Shown: positions 26,423-35,385 of the stretch, in pieces
Layout of the letters: every line of letters begins with the position of its first letter
How positions within the stretch are numbered: the first letter of the stretch is position 1
Source: Paenibacillus sp. FSL R5-0912
GTDB lineage: Bacteria; Bacillota; Bacilli; Paenibacillales; Paenibacillaceae
DNA length: 64,000 nt
Assembly: GCF_000758605.1 (NCBI RefSeq)
Contig: NZ_CP009282.1
Location: 1,488,001-1,552,000 of the forward strand
Direction of reading: 5' to 3'
Translations under genes and position numbers: made by a program
Notes under the pieces: generated by a model
What the model was told of the DNA's origin: nothing
The model's input: the letters and a program-made list of their open reading frames with translations, nothing else
Database searches by the model: none

Positions 26423-28003
26423 CTATCTGAACGAAGTCACAAGGCTCGATAACAGCGTGCGCACATCATGCTGGTATTCCTTAATCGGCTCAACCGGACG
26501 GCCCATGCCGAACAGTGTGTAGACAGCGATTCGGGCCGCCCTGACGGAATATTCTTCCGTGAAGACCACATCATCCGGGATTTCACAGTATTGGCCGACA
26601 AAGGCCAGGTTAGTGGAGCCTTCAGGTACAACCTGCGGCCGGTCGCTGTTCAGCCGTGGCATAAACTGGGAAGTGATATAAGGCATCATGCATGGAATGC
26701 AGTTCGCTGTAGCCATGATCTCTTCCTTATGCGCTTCGAAATGGAGATGGCCAATCAGCTCCTGCATGATCTCTTCGCCGGTACAGTCACACATTTTCTT
26801 GTGGACATAATCACCGACCTTATCCGGATACAGTCCGTAACCCCAGAATACTTTGACATGCTCCGGCTGGTTGCGGAAATGCGGCTGGAAGGCCAATACA
26901 ACGGACATCAGCCAGCTGGAATCCTTGAAGGTCACTAGTGCCCCAGTGCCGGCACGGTTGCGGGTGAAGTCTTCCATGAGGTCGAAGAACTTCGAGTCCT
27001 GGAAGGTAACCGTGAAGGATTCCCATTTGGACTCGTCCACATGATCGTCGAAGGACGAAGGATTGCCGAGACCCTGCTTCTTGGCGGCGATATTCTCCCA
27101 CAGCTTCCAGGAGCTGCCCTTGCCGTTCAGGCGGGGTGCGGAGGTCATCGATCCGAGGCTGGAGCCTTCGGTCATCGAGCCGTTGGTGATAATGACACGG
27201 TCGCCTTCGTTTACCTCGATCACGTCTTCCACGCCTTGGCGGGAGACCTTCATTTTCGTAACGGTAATGCCGTCGCCTTCTTTGAATTCCAGATCGGTTA
27301 CCGTACATTTTAACGTGAAATCTACGCCAAACGGTTCCAAGTACTGGTGCAGCGGCAGAATAATCGAATCATATTGATTGTAAGGGGTGCGGGTTACGCC
27401 TTCGAGCGTCTGAATTCTCGGGAATTCATGAATGAAGCGGATCATATACCGTTTCAGCTCAACCGCACTATGCCAAGGCTGGAAGGCGAAGGTAGTCGCC
27501 CACATATACCAGAAGTTGGTGGTGAAGAAATGCGGCCCGAACCAGTCATTAATCCGCGCTTTGCCCATTTTGGCCTCCGGAGTAATGATCAGCTTGCCGA
27601 GGGCCAGGCGGTCAGCCATATCGAAGCCCATTGAATTGACGTCCTGAATCTCACCCTTGCTGTCGACCAGGCGCGCCTTGGAGCGGGTGGGATTGGCATC
27701 ATCGAACTGGGTGATTTCTTCCCGCAGCGTCAGCCCCGGCTGGTCAATCGATGGAATCGTATTTAGAAGTTCCCATAGGTTCTCATAGGTTTCGTCGTTC
27801 AGCATCCGGCCGCCCCGGATCACATAGCCGTGCTCCTCATTGCCTGAGCCGTCATTGCTGCCGCCGAGGATCTTCATCTCTTCAATAATGTGAATGTTCT
27901 GTCCGGGAAAACCACAGTCTCTGACGAGGTATGCCGCACCCGCAAGTGATGCAATTCCGCCGCCGACAAAATACACCTGTTCGTTACCGTACTCTTTTTT
28001 CAC
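26423..28003 (-). CDS. ohyA: Oleate hydratase
   Basis: 526 residues from GTG at 28003 (TGGAGGCGACAA upstream). It adds water to the cis-9 double bond of oleate, giving 10-hydroxystearate, with FAD as cofactor. The N-terminal FAD-binding motif is VYFVGGGIASLAGAAYLV and the MCRA-family signature IIEEMKILGGSNDGSG follows. Central NFWYMWATTFAFQPWHSAVE and late SQFMPRLNSDRP and GQYCEIPDDVVFTEEYSVR are characteristic. It detoxifies host or environmental unsaturated fatty acids. A TetR-type regulator gene lies directly upstream on the same strand, separated by terminators, so ohyA has its own promoter and may be controlled by it. Confidence 0.95.
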   Translation of the reverse strand: MKKEYGNEQVYFVGGGIASLAGAAYLVRDCGFPGQNIHIIEEMKILGGSNDGSGNEEHGYVIRGGRMLNDETYENLWELLNTIPSIDQPGLTLREEITQFDDANPTRSKARLVDSKGEIQDVNSMGFDMADRLALGKLIITPEAKMGKARINDWFGPHFFTTNFWYMWATTFAFQPWHSAVELKRYMIRFIHEFPRIQTLEGVTRTPYNQYDSIILPLHQYLEPFGVDFTLKCTVTDLEFKEGDGITVTKMKVSRQGVEDVIEVNEGDRVIITNGSMTEGSSLGSMTSAPRLNGKGSSWKLWENIAAKKQGLGNPSSFDDHVDESKWESFTVTFQDSKFFDLMEDFTRNRAGTGALVTFKDSSWLMSVVLAFQPHFRNQPEHVKVFWGYGLYPDKVGDYVHKKMCDCTGEEIMQELIGHLHFEAHKEEIMATANCIPCMMPYITSQFMPRLNSDRPQVVPEGSTNLAFVGQYCEIPDDVVFTEEYSVRAARIAVYTLFGMGRPVEPIKEYQHDVRTLLSSLVTSFR

Positions 28004-28142
28004 TGATTGTCGCCTCCATAGGTTTGCTTGATTGCTGTACCTGAACCGAGTGTAATATAGCGCCGCTGTGGAAGGTATCATCAAAAGTCCGCGAGTGTAT
28101 GAAATTTGGTCATATCGAGCAAAGTGTATAGTTTTTGGACAG

Positions 28143-28167
28143 AAAAAAACCCCACACTGTGGGGCTT
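28143..28167 (-). terminator. Terminator of the TetR gene
   Basis: On the minus strand GCCCCACAGTGTGGGG is followed by a run of seven T. It separates the TetR gene from ohyA. Confidence 0.8.
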
Positions 28168-28174
28168 TGGCTTC

Positions 28175-28196
28175 GCTGCTTACCCGGGTAAGCAGC
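28175..28196. promoter_or_regulatory. 22-nt perfect palindrome between tetR and ohyA
   Basis: GCTGCTTACCC followed directly by its complement GGGTAAGCAGC, with no spacer. It lies 9 nt past the TetR stop. It may be part of the tandem terminator structure or a protein-binding site; there is no T-run of its own. Confidence 0.5.
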
Positions 28197-28204
28197 CCGG
28201 AGGG

Positions 28205-28783
28205 TTACGACGTCGCCTGTTCATATTTATGCAGCGCCTTCAGAAAATTTCCCTCGATCAGCACACTGAGCTTCTCAATCACATGCTTCGGCTGATCCTT
28301 CATGCCGTCGCGCATCCACTGAATCACAAGCCCGGTGAAGGCCAGCGTATAGAAGTTAGCGATAAATTGCTTATCCTCCAGCCTGATATCCATTCCCGTG
28401 GCCAGCTCGTCAATGACTCCCATGATCAGATCATTAGTTACTTCATACAAGTAGGCGTCGAGATGTGTCCGTCCAAGCGAGTCCAGCGTGTTGCAGCAGA
28501 AGGCTTTATTGCTCTCGATATAGCAGAAAATCCGGTGAAAGCCGTCCGTCCACGTGCTGTAGCTGCGGTACTGGGCAATGCTCTCGACCGCCTCAGTCTT
28601 ATAGATCCAGCCCAGGAGGTCAAAGATATCCTGAAAATGATAATAAAAGGTCTGCCGGTTCACTCCGCAGTCGTCAACCAGATGCCTGACGGAGATTTTG
28701 TTCAGCGGAATATGTGCCATCAGCTCTTTCAGGGAGTGGGCGAGCGCATTTTTGGTCAGCAAGGAATTGGACATCAGGGTCAT
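28205..28783 (-). CDS. TetR/AcrR family regulator (DhaS-like), likely regulator of ohyA
   Basis: 192 residues. The HTH is unusually short of the classical motif: LLTKNALAHSLKELMAHIPLNKISVRHLVDDCGVNRQTFYYHFQDIFDLLGW (residues about 8-60), and a TetR_C_8-type C-terminal domain follows. This is the branch of DhaS, the dihydroxyacetone kinase activator, used more widely as a local regulator. The position directly upstream of oleate hydratase suggests fatty-acid-responsive control, which is inference. GAGGAG precedes the first ATG; a second ATG four codons in is an alternative. Confidence 0.85.
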   Translation of the reverse strand: MTLMSNSLLTKNALAHSLKELMAHIPLNKISVRHLVDDCGVNRQTFYYHFQDIFDLLGWIYKTEAVESIAQYRSYSTWTDGFHRIFCYIESNKAFCCNTLDSLGRTHLDAYLYEVTNDLIMGVIDELATGMDIRLEDKQFIANFYTLAFTGLVIQWMRDGMKDQPKHVIEKLSVLIEGNFLKALHKYEQATS

Positions 28784-28834
28784 CAGCTCCTCTTGTAAAC
28801 CTGTATAAGGGTAGAGTCCGGCCAGCAGAAGGCA

Positions 28835-29230
28835 TCAGCGTCTGCGCAAATATTGAACAAGCAGCCGGCTGCCTTCCACAAGCAAACCCAGGACGAAACC
28901 ACCCGCCGTGAACAGGAGAAAAGACAAAAAGCCCGCAAGATCCTCCCAGCCTGACATATCGCGGGAAGTGTACATGAACATCAGGCTGATCCCGAGCACA
29001 ACACCTGCGGTCGAGAATATCCACACCAGCCGGGCACCATACCAGCCGAAGCTGTTAATAATGCCGGAGAGCACGATGGCAAGAGCAGCCCAGCGCAGTA
29101 AGATCAGAAGATCGAAACCCTCGCCGAGCAGCACGAACCGGTGCAGAATCAGCAGCAGCCACACAATCAGCGCATAACTGACATACCACCAGAGCCAGCG
29201 GCCTATCCGGGCAGGAGGCAGAAAGTTCAT
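28835..29230 (-). CDS. Small integral membrane protein, unknown
   Basis: 131 residues with four predicted TM helices (about 14-31, 41-62, 67-85 and 95-122). The N-terminus MNFLPPARIGRWLWWYVSYA has positive residues before helix 1, and the end VEGSRLLVQYLRRR is basic, which places both termini inside. I do not recognise a family. It lies between the TetR gene and another unknown gene, all on the minus strand, with gaps that leave co-transcription possible. Confidence 0.7.
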   Translation of the reverse strand: MNFLPPARIGRWLWWYVSYALIVWLLLILHRFVLLGEGFDLLILLRWAALAIVLSGIINSFGWYGARLVWIFSTAGVVLGISLMFMYTSRDMSGWEDLAGFLSFLLFTAGGFVLGLLVEGSRLLVQYLRRR

Positions 29231-29253
29231 AAGCAGTTCACCCGCCTTAAGAA

Positions 29254-29769
29254 TTATACCTCCTCCAGTTCCCCGGCGCTTTGCAGCAGGAACTTCAGAA
29301 GGTTCGGAATATCTTCCATTTGTTCTTCAGTAATTTGTCGCTTGAACTGCAGTTCTATGCAGTTATTGTAGGTATCGCCTTCTTGACCGTAGCGGAAGCT
29401 GAGGGATTGGACAGGCTGGAAATCCGGCCCCCAGATCGTAGACAGAATCTTCTCCGCCGCAGGACACTGCACGTTCACATCGTCAATCTCCATATAAAAT
29501 CGTAATAGAAGAGTGCAGCCGGGATCGCTCCCCGGTGTTTCCAGAATTTCGTCACCCAGATCCTTCACCGAAGATTGCAGTATAATTTCGGAGGTTACAT
29601 TATTGCCTTCAGTCAATTTGAACGCAAGGCTGAATTCCCGTGACATCAGCGCGAGGTTCAGCATATCCGACCGATCCGTCACGACGAGGATTCCATCCAG
29701 ATTATCGTAATCGTAGATCTGGTTCTCAAAAGCAATTTTAATATTGTCAAAGACAGTAGGATGGAACAA
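29254..29769 (-). CDS. Conserved-looking hypothetical protein
   Basis: 171 residues from TTG at 29769 (FHPTVFDNIKIAFENQIYDYD...), chosen because AGAAGGTG lies 6 nt upstream; GTG at 29778 overlaps that site. It has no signal peptide or TM helix, and alternating hydrophobic stretches suggest a mixed alpha/beta soluble protein. The C-terminus QITEEQMEDIPNLLKFLLQSAGELEEV is acidic and helical. I do not recognise it. It is upstream of the small membrane protein gene on the same strand (23-nt gap), so the two may form one unit. Confidence 0.65.
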   Translation of the reverse strand: MFHPTVFDNIKIAFENQIYDYDNLDGILVVTDRSDMLNLALMSREFSLAFKLTEGNNVTSEIILQSSVKDLGDEILETPGSDPGCTLLLRFYMEIDDVNVQCPAAEKILSTIWGPDFQPVQSLSFRYGQEGDTYNNCIELQFKRQITEEQMEDIPNLLKFLLQSAGELEEV

Positions 29770-29861
29770 GAGCGGCACCTTCTCACGTTTCTCTGTATTG
29801 TACCATGACGCAGAAAAAAGTGATAAAGAATGCGGATGAATCGAAGAATCCCTGCAATGAC

Positions 29862-29889
29862 AAATGAGAGGCATAAATGCCTCTCATTT
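29862..29889. terminator. Terminator after the RluA-type gene
   Basis: AAATGAGAGGCA and TGCCTCTCATTT form a perfect 12-bp stem with a four-base loop, just past the pseudouridine synthase stop and before the hypothetical gene. Confidence 0.75.
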
Positions 29890-29916
29890 GCCCTTCAAAG
29901 AAATTAGCCGGCTTGT

Positions 29917-30969
29917 TTAGTTCGTCGGCGCAGGTGCGGTATACTTCAGGAATGTCTTTGGAATCGGACTCTCGAAGGTCAAGATTTCTCCCGTAGTAGG
30001 ATGAGCGAACGAGAGAACGCGGGCATGCAGTCCGAGACGGCCTACGGCTTTGGTCTCTGCGCCGTATTTCTTGTCACCGGCAATCGGATGCCCGATATCC
30101 GCCATGTGCACACGGATCTGATTCTTACGGCCGGTCTCCAGATGCACTTCCAGCAGGGAGAAATGGCGGTTGGCCTGGAGCAGCTTATAACGGGTTACGG
30201 CATGCAGCCCGTCCCCTTCATGCGGACTGGAGTACATCTTCAGCGTTGAAGTTTCCTTCAGCCATGAACTGATAGTGCCTTCCGGTTTCTTGACTGCGCC
30301 TTCCACCAGCGCCACGTAGGAACGTTCCTTGACGGTCTCCTTCCAGCTGTTCTGCAGGGACTGCTGAATCGCCTCGCTTTTGGCAAACATCATGACTCCT
30401 GAGGTATCACGGTCCAGCCGGTGTACCACAAAGACGCGGTTCTTCGGATTCGTCAGGCGCACATGCTCCATCAATTGGCGGTAAGCTGTCAGTTCATTGT
30501 CTTCTCCGGTAGCAATCGACAGCAGTCCGGCATCCTTCTGAATGACGATGATATCATCATCCTCATGAACGATGGTCAGGCCGAGCATTTCTTTGGCTTC
30601 TGCATGCCTCTCCTGATCAATTGTCACGGTCTGGCCGGGGTGGAGCTGATGATTATGCTGGGTCACCGGCTTGCCGTTCACCGATATCTGTCCCCGGGAC
30701 AGCATCGACTTGACTGCATTCCGTCCCTTGTTCGTAATCGTCTTAAGCAGATAAGGCAGCAGCTCTGCGGGCTCGGACACCGTATAGGACTTTATCTGAG
30801 CTGGTGTTTTAGATATTGTTTTGGCAGGTGCTCCCGGCCTTGCTCCCGGTTTATGATTAGAGGTCTTGTTCCCCTGATTTCTGGTTCCTGATTTAGGCTG
30901 GGCCTTGGAGGCTGCTGCGGGCTTCACGGACCGCTTGGAACCCTCTTTCGGATTTCTTCTTGTATTCAT
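29917..30969 (-). CDS. RluA-family RNA pseudouridine synthase
   Basis: 350 residues. A Lys/Ala/Pro/Gly-rich N-terminal tail (about 1-58) is followed by an S4 RNA-binding domain (about 62-120, RNAVKSMLSRGQISVNGKPVT) and the catalytic domain. The active-site Asp lies in HRLDRDTSGVMMFAKS. Other RluA blocks are IIVIQKDAGLLSIATG, LLEVHLETGRKNQIRVHM and GHPIAGDKKYGA. It isomerises uridines in rRNA or tRNA; which position cannot be told. The basic tail is longer than usual for the family. Confidence 0.93.
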   Translation of the reverse strand: MNTRRNPKEGSKRSVKPAAASKAQPKSGTRNQGNKTSNHKPGARPGAPAKTISKTPAQIKSYTVSEPAELLPYLLKTITNKGRNAVKSMLSRGQISVNGKPVTQHNHQLHPGQTVTIDQERHAEAKEMLGLTIVHEDDDIIVIQKDAGLLSIATGEDNELTAYRQLMEHVRLTNPKNRVFVVHRLDRDTSGVMMFAKSEAIQQSLQNSWKETVKERSYVALVEGAVKKPEGTISSWLKETSTLKMYSSPHEGDGLHAVTRYKLLQANRHFSLLEVHLETGRKNQIRVHMADIGHPIAGDKKYGAETKAVGRLGLHARVLSFAHPTTGEILTFESPIPKTFLKYTAPAPTN

Positions 30970-31051
30970 GCCTGCATTCTCCGTCCTGTAAGATTGTACT
31001 CCTCAATATACCATGCACTGTGAAGAAATACTACGGAGAGCGCGGGGATAA

Positions 31052-31246
31052 CTAGACATAAATCATCAGCCCGATAAGAATAAATACGCTGAGAATACAG
31101 TAGATCCATCCCATAACAGCAGCGTATTTTTTCTCCCGGAACCAGCCTCTGTCTTTATATATCCTGGAATCTACAGTCAGCATCAGCAGCGCGGAGACAA
31201 ACAGAATGATCGAGGAACAGGTGAGTAACCGGATTATGCAGATCAA
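31052..31246 (-). CDS. Two-helix membrane protein of the germinant receptor operon (CLC_0170/D-subunit-like)
   Basis: 64 residues with two TM helices (about 7-24 and 44-62) joined by a charged loop, DSRIYKDRGWFREKKYAAVMGW. The layout matches CLC_0170-type proteins and the small D proteins sometimes found with gerA-type operons. It lies 37 nt after the gerC-type gene on the same strand, so it should be a fourth receptor gene. The start is uncertain: TTG at 31246 is only 1 nt from GAGAGG, and a stop blocks any further extension. In Bacillus, D proteins modulate receptor activity. Confidence 0.7.
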   Translation of the reverse strand: MICIIRLLTCSSIILFVSALLMLTVDSRIYKDRGWFREKKYAAVMGWIYCILSVFILIGLMIYV

Positions 31247-31283
31247 CCCTCTCTAAAGTGAAAATATTGTACATTCGCGATTT

Positions 31284-32507
31284 TTACTGATCTTTAAGTC
31301 CGACTCTCCGGAGGCGCAGAGACAATTTGATATCGACCTCCACAGTGCTGTACATCATTTCCCAATCGTCTTTTCCATGGATATGCTGCTTCCAGAATGA
31401 AGGATGTTTGCTTCGGATCATTTCACCCATACCAAAGATATCGGAATGATCCTTTTGCGTTTTTTGAATCAATCCGGTCAGCAGCTTGCTGATCCCTTCT
31501 TCGAAATCCCGTTCAATCTCATGCAGATTGGCCGATGAATTGACCGGTTTGTCACTATTGTAGTGCTCATCCAAATCCCCTTCCAGAAAAATCTCATAGG
31601 AGACATGGGGCTTGCCCTCAGTGATTCGGCTCCTGACCCGGGTAAAGCGTTCATTTGTCTTGGTCATAACGACTCCCAGATTCTTCGTTTTGAAGAGGGC
31701 AGAGTACCCCCCGGGGTCTATTCCCTGGATGGCCATGAATACGCCGATCTCAATCGGTACGGTCCTGCTGACCATTTTTCCGCCGCTGAAATAAGCCAGG
31801 CCTTTGATCATAATATTATCTTTATCACGGAGTGCGATATAGGGAAGGTAAGCACTTTGTCCCCATGCGGAATGTGCTGACCAGAACGTGCCGATACAAT
31901 CCCGGGGGAACTTGCCGGAGGCGACGGATTTCTCCATCATGGCCAAAATGTAGAGCGTAGGCACACGTTGAAGCGGGGGCTCCAGATCCATAAATGCTGA
32001 AGCCGGCCCTTCGGACACAAGCAGCCAGGTTCTGCGCCGGATCTCCGGATTACGCCTTAGATAATCGTTCAGCTCATTGAAATTGCCCCGGGCGATACCC
32101 TCGCTGATGATAATGATCCGCAAATGAACCAGGTAACGCGGGTCAGCAATTTGCTGCTGCAGATTATTCATAGCGTCGTCCAGTGAAATGCCGTATACAT
32201 GTACCACCCATAGCGGATTTGAGCTTCCTTCACTAGATCCGCCTCCGCTGCTCGGCCCAAGAGGAACCCTTCCGGGAACTGCAATCTGTGCCGTAACACT
32301 GATGTATTCTGCAGGTAAAGAATCATTATCCATATGAGTGACCTTATCTTCTTTTTCTGCCACTTCCGCTTTGACCTTGTCGATGGAGAGGCCAAGCACA
32401 AGCGCGCGGTCTTCAATCTCTACCTGATCCCAGCATCCCGCCAGAAGCGGAGCGATAAAAACCAGCAGCAGGGTCAGTGCAGAATTGCGAAGAAGCCATT
32501 TACTCAT
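31284..32507 (-). CDS. Ger(x)C family spore germination lipoprotein (C subunit)
   Basis: 407 residues from ATG at 32507 (AAGAAGG upstream). Lipobox LLAGC at about residues 20-24, then CWDQVEIEDRALVLGLSIDK, the family hallmark. Ger(x)C proteins are anchored on the outer face of the inner spore membrane and belong to the germinant receptor with the A and B subunits. Late SKHPSFWKQHIHGKDDWEMMYSTVEVDIK is also typical. The start overlaps the gerB-type stop by 4 nt (ATGA). Confidence 0.95.
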   Translation of the reverse strand: MSKWLLRNSALTLLLVFIAPLLAGCWDQVEIEDRALVLGLSIDKVKAEVAEKEDKVTHMDNDSLPAEYISVTAQIAVPGRVPLGPSSGGGSSEGSSNPLWVVHVYGISLDDAMNNLQQQIADPRYLVHLRIIIISEGIARGNFNELNDYLRRNPEIRRRTWLLVSEGPASAFMDLEPPLQRVPTLYILAMMEKSVASGKFPRDCIGTFWSAHSAWGQSAYLPYIALRDKDNIMIKGLAYFSGGKMVSRTVPIEIGVFMAIQGIDPGGYSALFKTKNLGVVMTKTNERFTRVRSRITEGKPHVSYEIFLEGDLDEHYNSDKPVNSSANLHEIERDFEEGISKLLTGLIQKTQKDHSDIFGMGEMIRSKHPSFWKQHIHGKDDWEMMYSTVEVDIKLSLRLRRVGLKDQ

Positions 32508-33601
32508 GCGGGAACCTTCTTTCTTGGAAGCCGGATCAAGTGCGCAAGCCATAGTAGCAGCGGATAGCCAATCAGCAGAACCATTACGGCATTCCCGAGC
32601 TGCAGAGACCAATAATAAGTGTCAAATACATTCGTAGGAAACATGGATATGGCAAACACCACCGGGAGCAGGACACTGGAAGCCATACGCTGGTCGCGGA
32701 GAGCGAACAGATTCTGTATAAGGTAAGCAGATACGTAATACGTAGTGTAGACCGTTGTGTAGACGGAAATGACCCAAAGAACTATAAAGATGGCATCCAG
32801 CCGTTCAAAGACTCCTTGCTCAAAGGCTGCATTCCGGGCCATCTCCAAAGTGGGATAGATCAGCAGCTTGCTCTCCTCAGCACCGAATATTCCCAGTGAG
32901 GTGATAACGATCAGCAGATAAATGGCACCGGACGTGAAGATTGCCAGTGCTCCTGCCCGTACGGCCTGCTTAGGCTTCACCATAAAGGGAATCAGCAGTG
33001 TGATTACGAATGAGCTCTGAAACAAATAGCTGGCGATCTGTGCCCCTTTCCAAAACTTGTGATTCAGGGGCATAAGAATAGGCTGAAGATTAAGCAAAGT
33101 AATATTGTCCATTGAGATCAGAATCATGATTACGATAGAGCCGACAATCAGCGGTAAATAAAAGGCATGGATATAAGAAAATTTCACAATATTGCGCCTG
33201 GAGGAGAGCAGGCATACGAACAGCAGCAGAAAAATGGTGGCCTCAATGGGTGTCTTCCGGTAGAGCACGGTTGTGGCGATATCGCCGAACTGGCGGGCGG
33301 TAAGGCCCGTCTGTATAACGAACACCAGCATAATCACAGCAGTGAACAATACAGCGAACGGACGGCCGATCAAACGGCGGCTGAACACAAACAGAGTTTC
33401 TTTGGGGTAAAGCTGGCATAGAGAGGTAAGCACATAGTAGATTAAAAAGGAGATGATCACACCTGTGAGCGCGATAAAAGGCCCACTGTTATCCCCTGCT
33501 GCGATCATAAAACGGGGGAAACTCTGTATTCCTACGCCGATAATCGTGCTACAGATGACGGCTGCCGCCCGAGCTGTTGTGATCTGCCTGAAATTACTCA
33601 T
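32504..33601 (-). CDS. GerAB/ArcD/ProY family spore germination permease (B subunit)
   Basis: 365 residues from ATG at 33601 (GGAAGGTGAG upstream). About ten TM helices of the APC superfamily. Early segments ITTARAAAVICSTIIGVGIQSFPR and ALTGVIISFLIYYVLTSLC are typical of GerAB-type proteins, which bind germinants such as amino acids. It overlaps the gerA-type gene by 8 nt and the gerC-type gene by 4 nt, so the three are translationally coupled. The germinant cannot be predicted. Confidence 0.93.
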   Translation of the reverse strand: MSNFRQITTARAAAVICSTIIGVGIQSFPRFMIAAGDNSGPFIALTGVIISFLIYYVLTSLCQLYPKETLFVFSRRLIGRPFAVLFTAVIMLVFVIQTGLTARQFGDIATTVLYRKTPIEATIFLLLFVCLLSSRRNIVKFSYIHAFYLPLIVGSIVIMILISMDNITLLNLQPILMPLNHKFWKGAQIASYLFQSSFVITLLIPFMVKPKQAVRAGALAIFTSGAIYLLIVITSLGIFGAEESKLLIYPTLEMARNAAFEQGVFERLDAIFIVLWVISVYTTVYTTYYVSAYLIQNLFALRDQRMASSVLLPVVFAISMFPTNVFDTYYWSLQLGNAVMVLLIGYPLLLWLAHLIRLPRKKVPA

Positions 33602-35198
33602 CGGTCTCACCTTCCTGACTGAGGATCTGATCTACATAAGCGGAGGAAACGCTGCCAGCTATCCTGGTGTTATCCTTGGCATGCAGGAAGCTGGGGCGGC
33701 GGCGCATCCACCACAGAGGAACTCTGACCAGAGTGTCCTTAAGGTCACGCCACTTCCCCGGGACGTAAGGCGACATGTATGGAACTCCGAAGGATTCCAG
33801 AAACAGCAGATGATTCACAATAAGGATCGTGCCGATCATTACACCATACAGGCCGAACATCCCAGCCAGTATTATTAGAGGAAACCTAAGCATCCGCAGT
33901 GCGATTGCGGCATTATACGCCGGTGTGGCAAAAGAGCCGATTGTCGTAAGCGCGACAATGACGACCGTGATCGGGCTGGCCAGCCCGGCACCCACGGCGG
34001 CCTGGCCGATGACAAGGACGCCTACAATAGATAAAGCTCCGCCGATCATTTGCGGGAGGCGGATGGTGGCTTCACGCAGCACTTCCATGGATACCTCCAT
34101 GATCAGCACTTCCAGTACAGCAGGGAAAGGGACACCGGCTCTTCCACCCGAGATGGCCACGGCGAACTCTGTAGGCATTAATTCGGGGTTAAACGAGATT
34201 ACAGAAACATAGAACGCCGGGAAAAAAAGGGAACAGGCTAAAGCGATCAGACGGATCATACGGATCAGGCTGCCCATAATGAAACGCTCTGTGTAATCAT
34301 CTACCGTCTGAAAGAACTGGTTGAACAGAGCAGGGACGATCACAGCAAAGGGAGAACCGTCGACAAGCATGGCAACCCGCCCTTCCAGCAGAGCGGCAAC
34401 CGTCTTGTCGGGCCGCTCTGTGCATTGTACCTGCGGGAACGGAGACAGCGGCTGGTCTTCGATGAACTGCTCAATATATCCGGCATCAAGAATGCCGTCG
34501 GTATCAATCATTGAGATTCTGCGCATCGCTTCAGCAACGAGCCCGCTGTCGGCAATGCTCTCGATATAACATAATGCCACCCTCGACTGGGTACGTGTTC
34601 CGATCGGGCTGATTTCGATCCGGAAATCCGTGCTCTGAAGCCGATAGCGCAGCAGGGAGAGGTTATTCTCCAGCTTCTCCACGTAACCTTCACGGGGGCC
34701 GCGGATGACCTGCTCGGTCTGCGGCTGCTCCACGCCGCGCATGTCAATCTGGCGCATATCGAGTACGAGGGCTTCGGGCACTCCCTCTATCAGCAGAATT
34801 AGCTCACCCTTCACGGCCGCGTCAGGCAGCACAGAAATGTCTGTAGTGGTGGTTCCTTGTGTTACCTGGACGGCTGTGCTCCAGATATAATGGATCATGC
34901 CGGCAATAGAATCCGGAATATCCTGATGCCCGGAGGGCCCGGCCATTAAGGGTTTAAGGACATGCTCGCGCACCTGCTCCATATTAACCAGTGAAGAGAA
35001 GAAGAGCATTGCGGCCTGGTGAGCTCCGAAGAGCTGGAAGTCGCGGACTACGAGGTCGCCGTTGTCGCCGAGCCGTGCCTGCAGCGCTTGTAAATCGGCC
35101 TGCAGATTTCCTGTAAGCGGACTTTTGTCAGGCTCTGGAGGAGAAGCTTGCTGCTGCTTGTGCATATAAGAGGTATATATATCTTTCCAGGCTTGCAA
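33594..35198 (-). CDS. GerA family spore germination protein (A subunit)
   Basis: 534 residues with a TTG start at 35198 (AGGAGG 8 nt upstream). An N-terminal cytoplasmic domain of about 290 residues precedes about five TM helices. Family segments: DFQLFGAHQAAMLFFSSLVN, VRGPREGYVE-like IRGPREGYVEKLENNLSLLR, FPQVQCTERPDKTVAALLEGRVAML and VSFNPELMPTEFAVAISGGR. A subunits form the ion-channel-like core of the germinant receptor. First gene of the A-B-C-small protein operon; expected to be forespore-transcribed, but I could not identify a SigG promoter with confidence. Confidence 0.95.
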   Translation of the reverse strand: MQAWKDIYTSYMHKQQQASPPEPDKSPLTGNLQADLQALQARLGDNGDLVVRDFQLFGAHQAAMLFFSSLVNMEQVREHVLKPLMAGPSGHQDIPDSIAGMIHYIWSTAVQVTQGTTTTDISVLPDAAVKGELILLIEGVPEALVLDMRQIDMRGVEQPQTEQVIRGPREGYVEKLENNLSLLRYRLQSTDFRIEISPIGTRTQSRVALCYIESIADSGLVAEAMRRISMIDTDGILDAGYIEQFIEDQPLSPFPQVQCTERPDKTVAALLEGRVAMLVDGSPFAVIVPALFNQFFQTVDDYTERFIMGSLIRMIRLIALACSLFFPAFYVSVISFNPELMPTEFAVAISGGRAGVPFPAVLEVLIMEVSMEVLREATIRLPQMIGGALSIVGVLVIGQAAVGAGLASPITVVIVALTTIGSFATPAYNAAIALRMLRFPLIILAGMFGLYGVMIGTILIVNHLLFLESFGVPYMSPYVPGKWRDLKDTLVRVPLWWMRRRPSFLHAKDNTRIAGSVSSAYVDQILSQEGETDE

Positions 35199-35385
35199 GT
35201 GGCCGCCTCCTCAGCAGTACAATTTGAATGTATTTCTATAAAGTGTTGCTTGAACGCGTGATTTTTATGTAAATTTTATGTAACAGGCCCAAAAGGAGTG
35301 CTATGATATCTGCTTCAAGCGGTTGCCTAAGTACCCTGTTGCCCGGTAAACTAAAGGTAGAAAGTCTTAAGGAGTCAGAAGAGAT

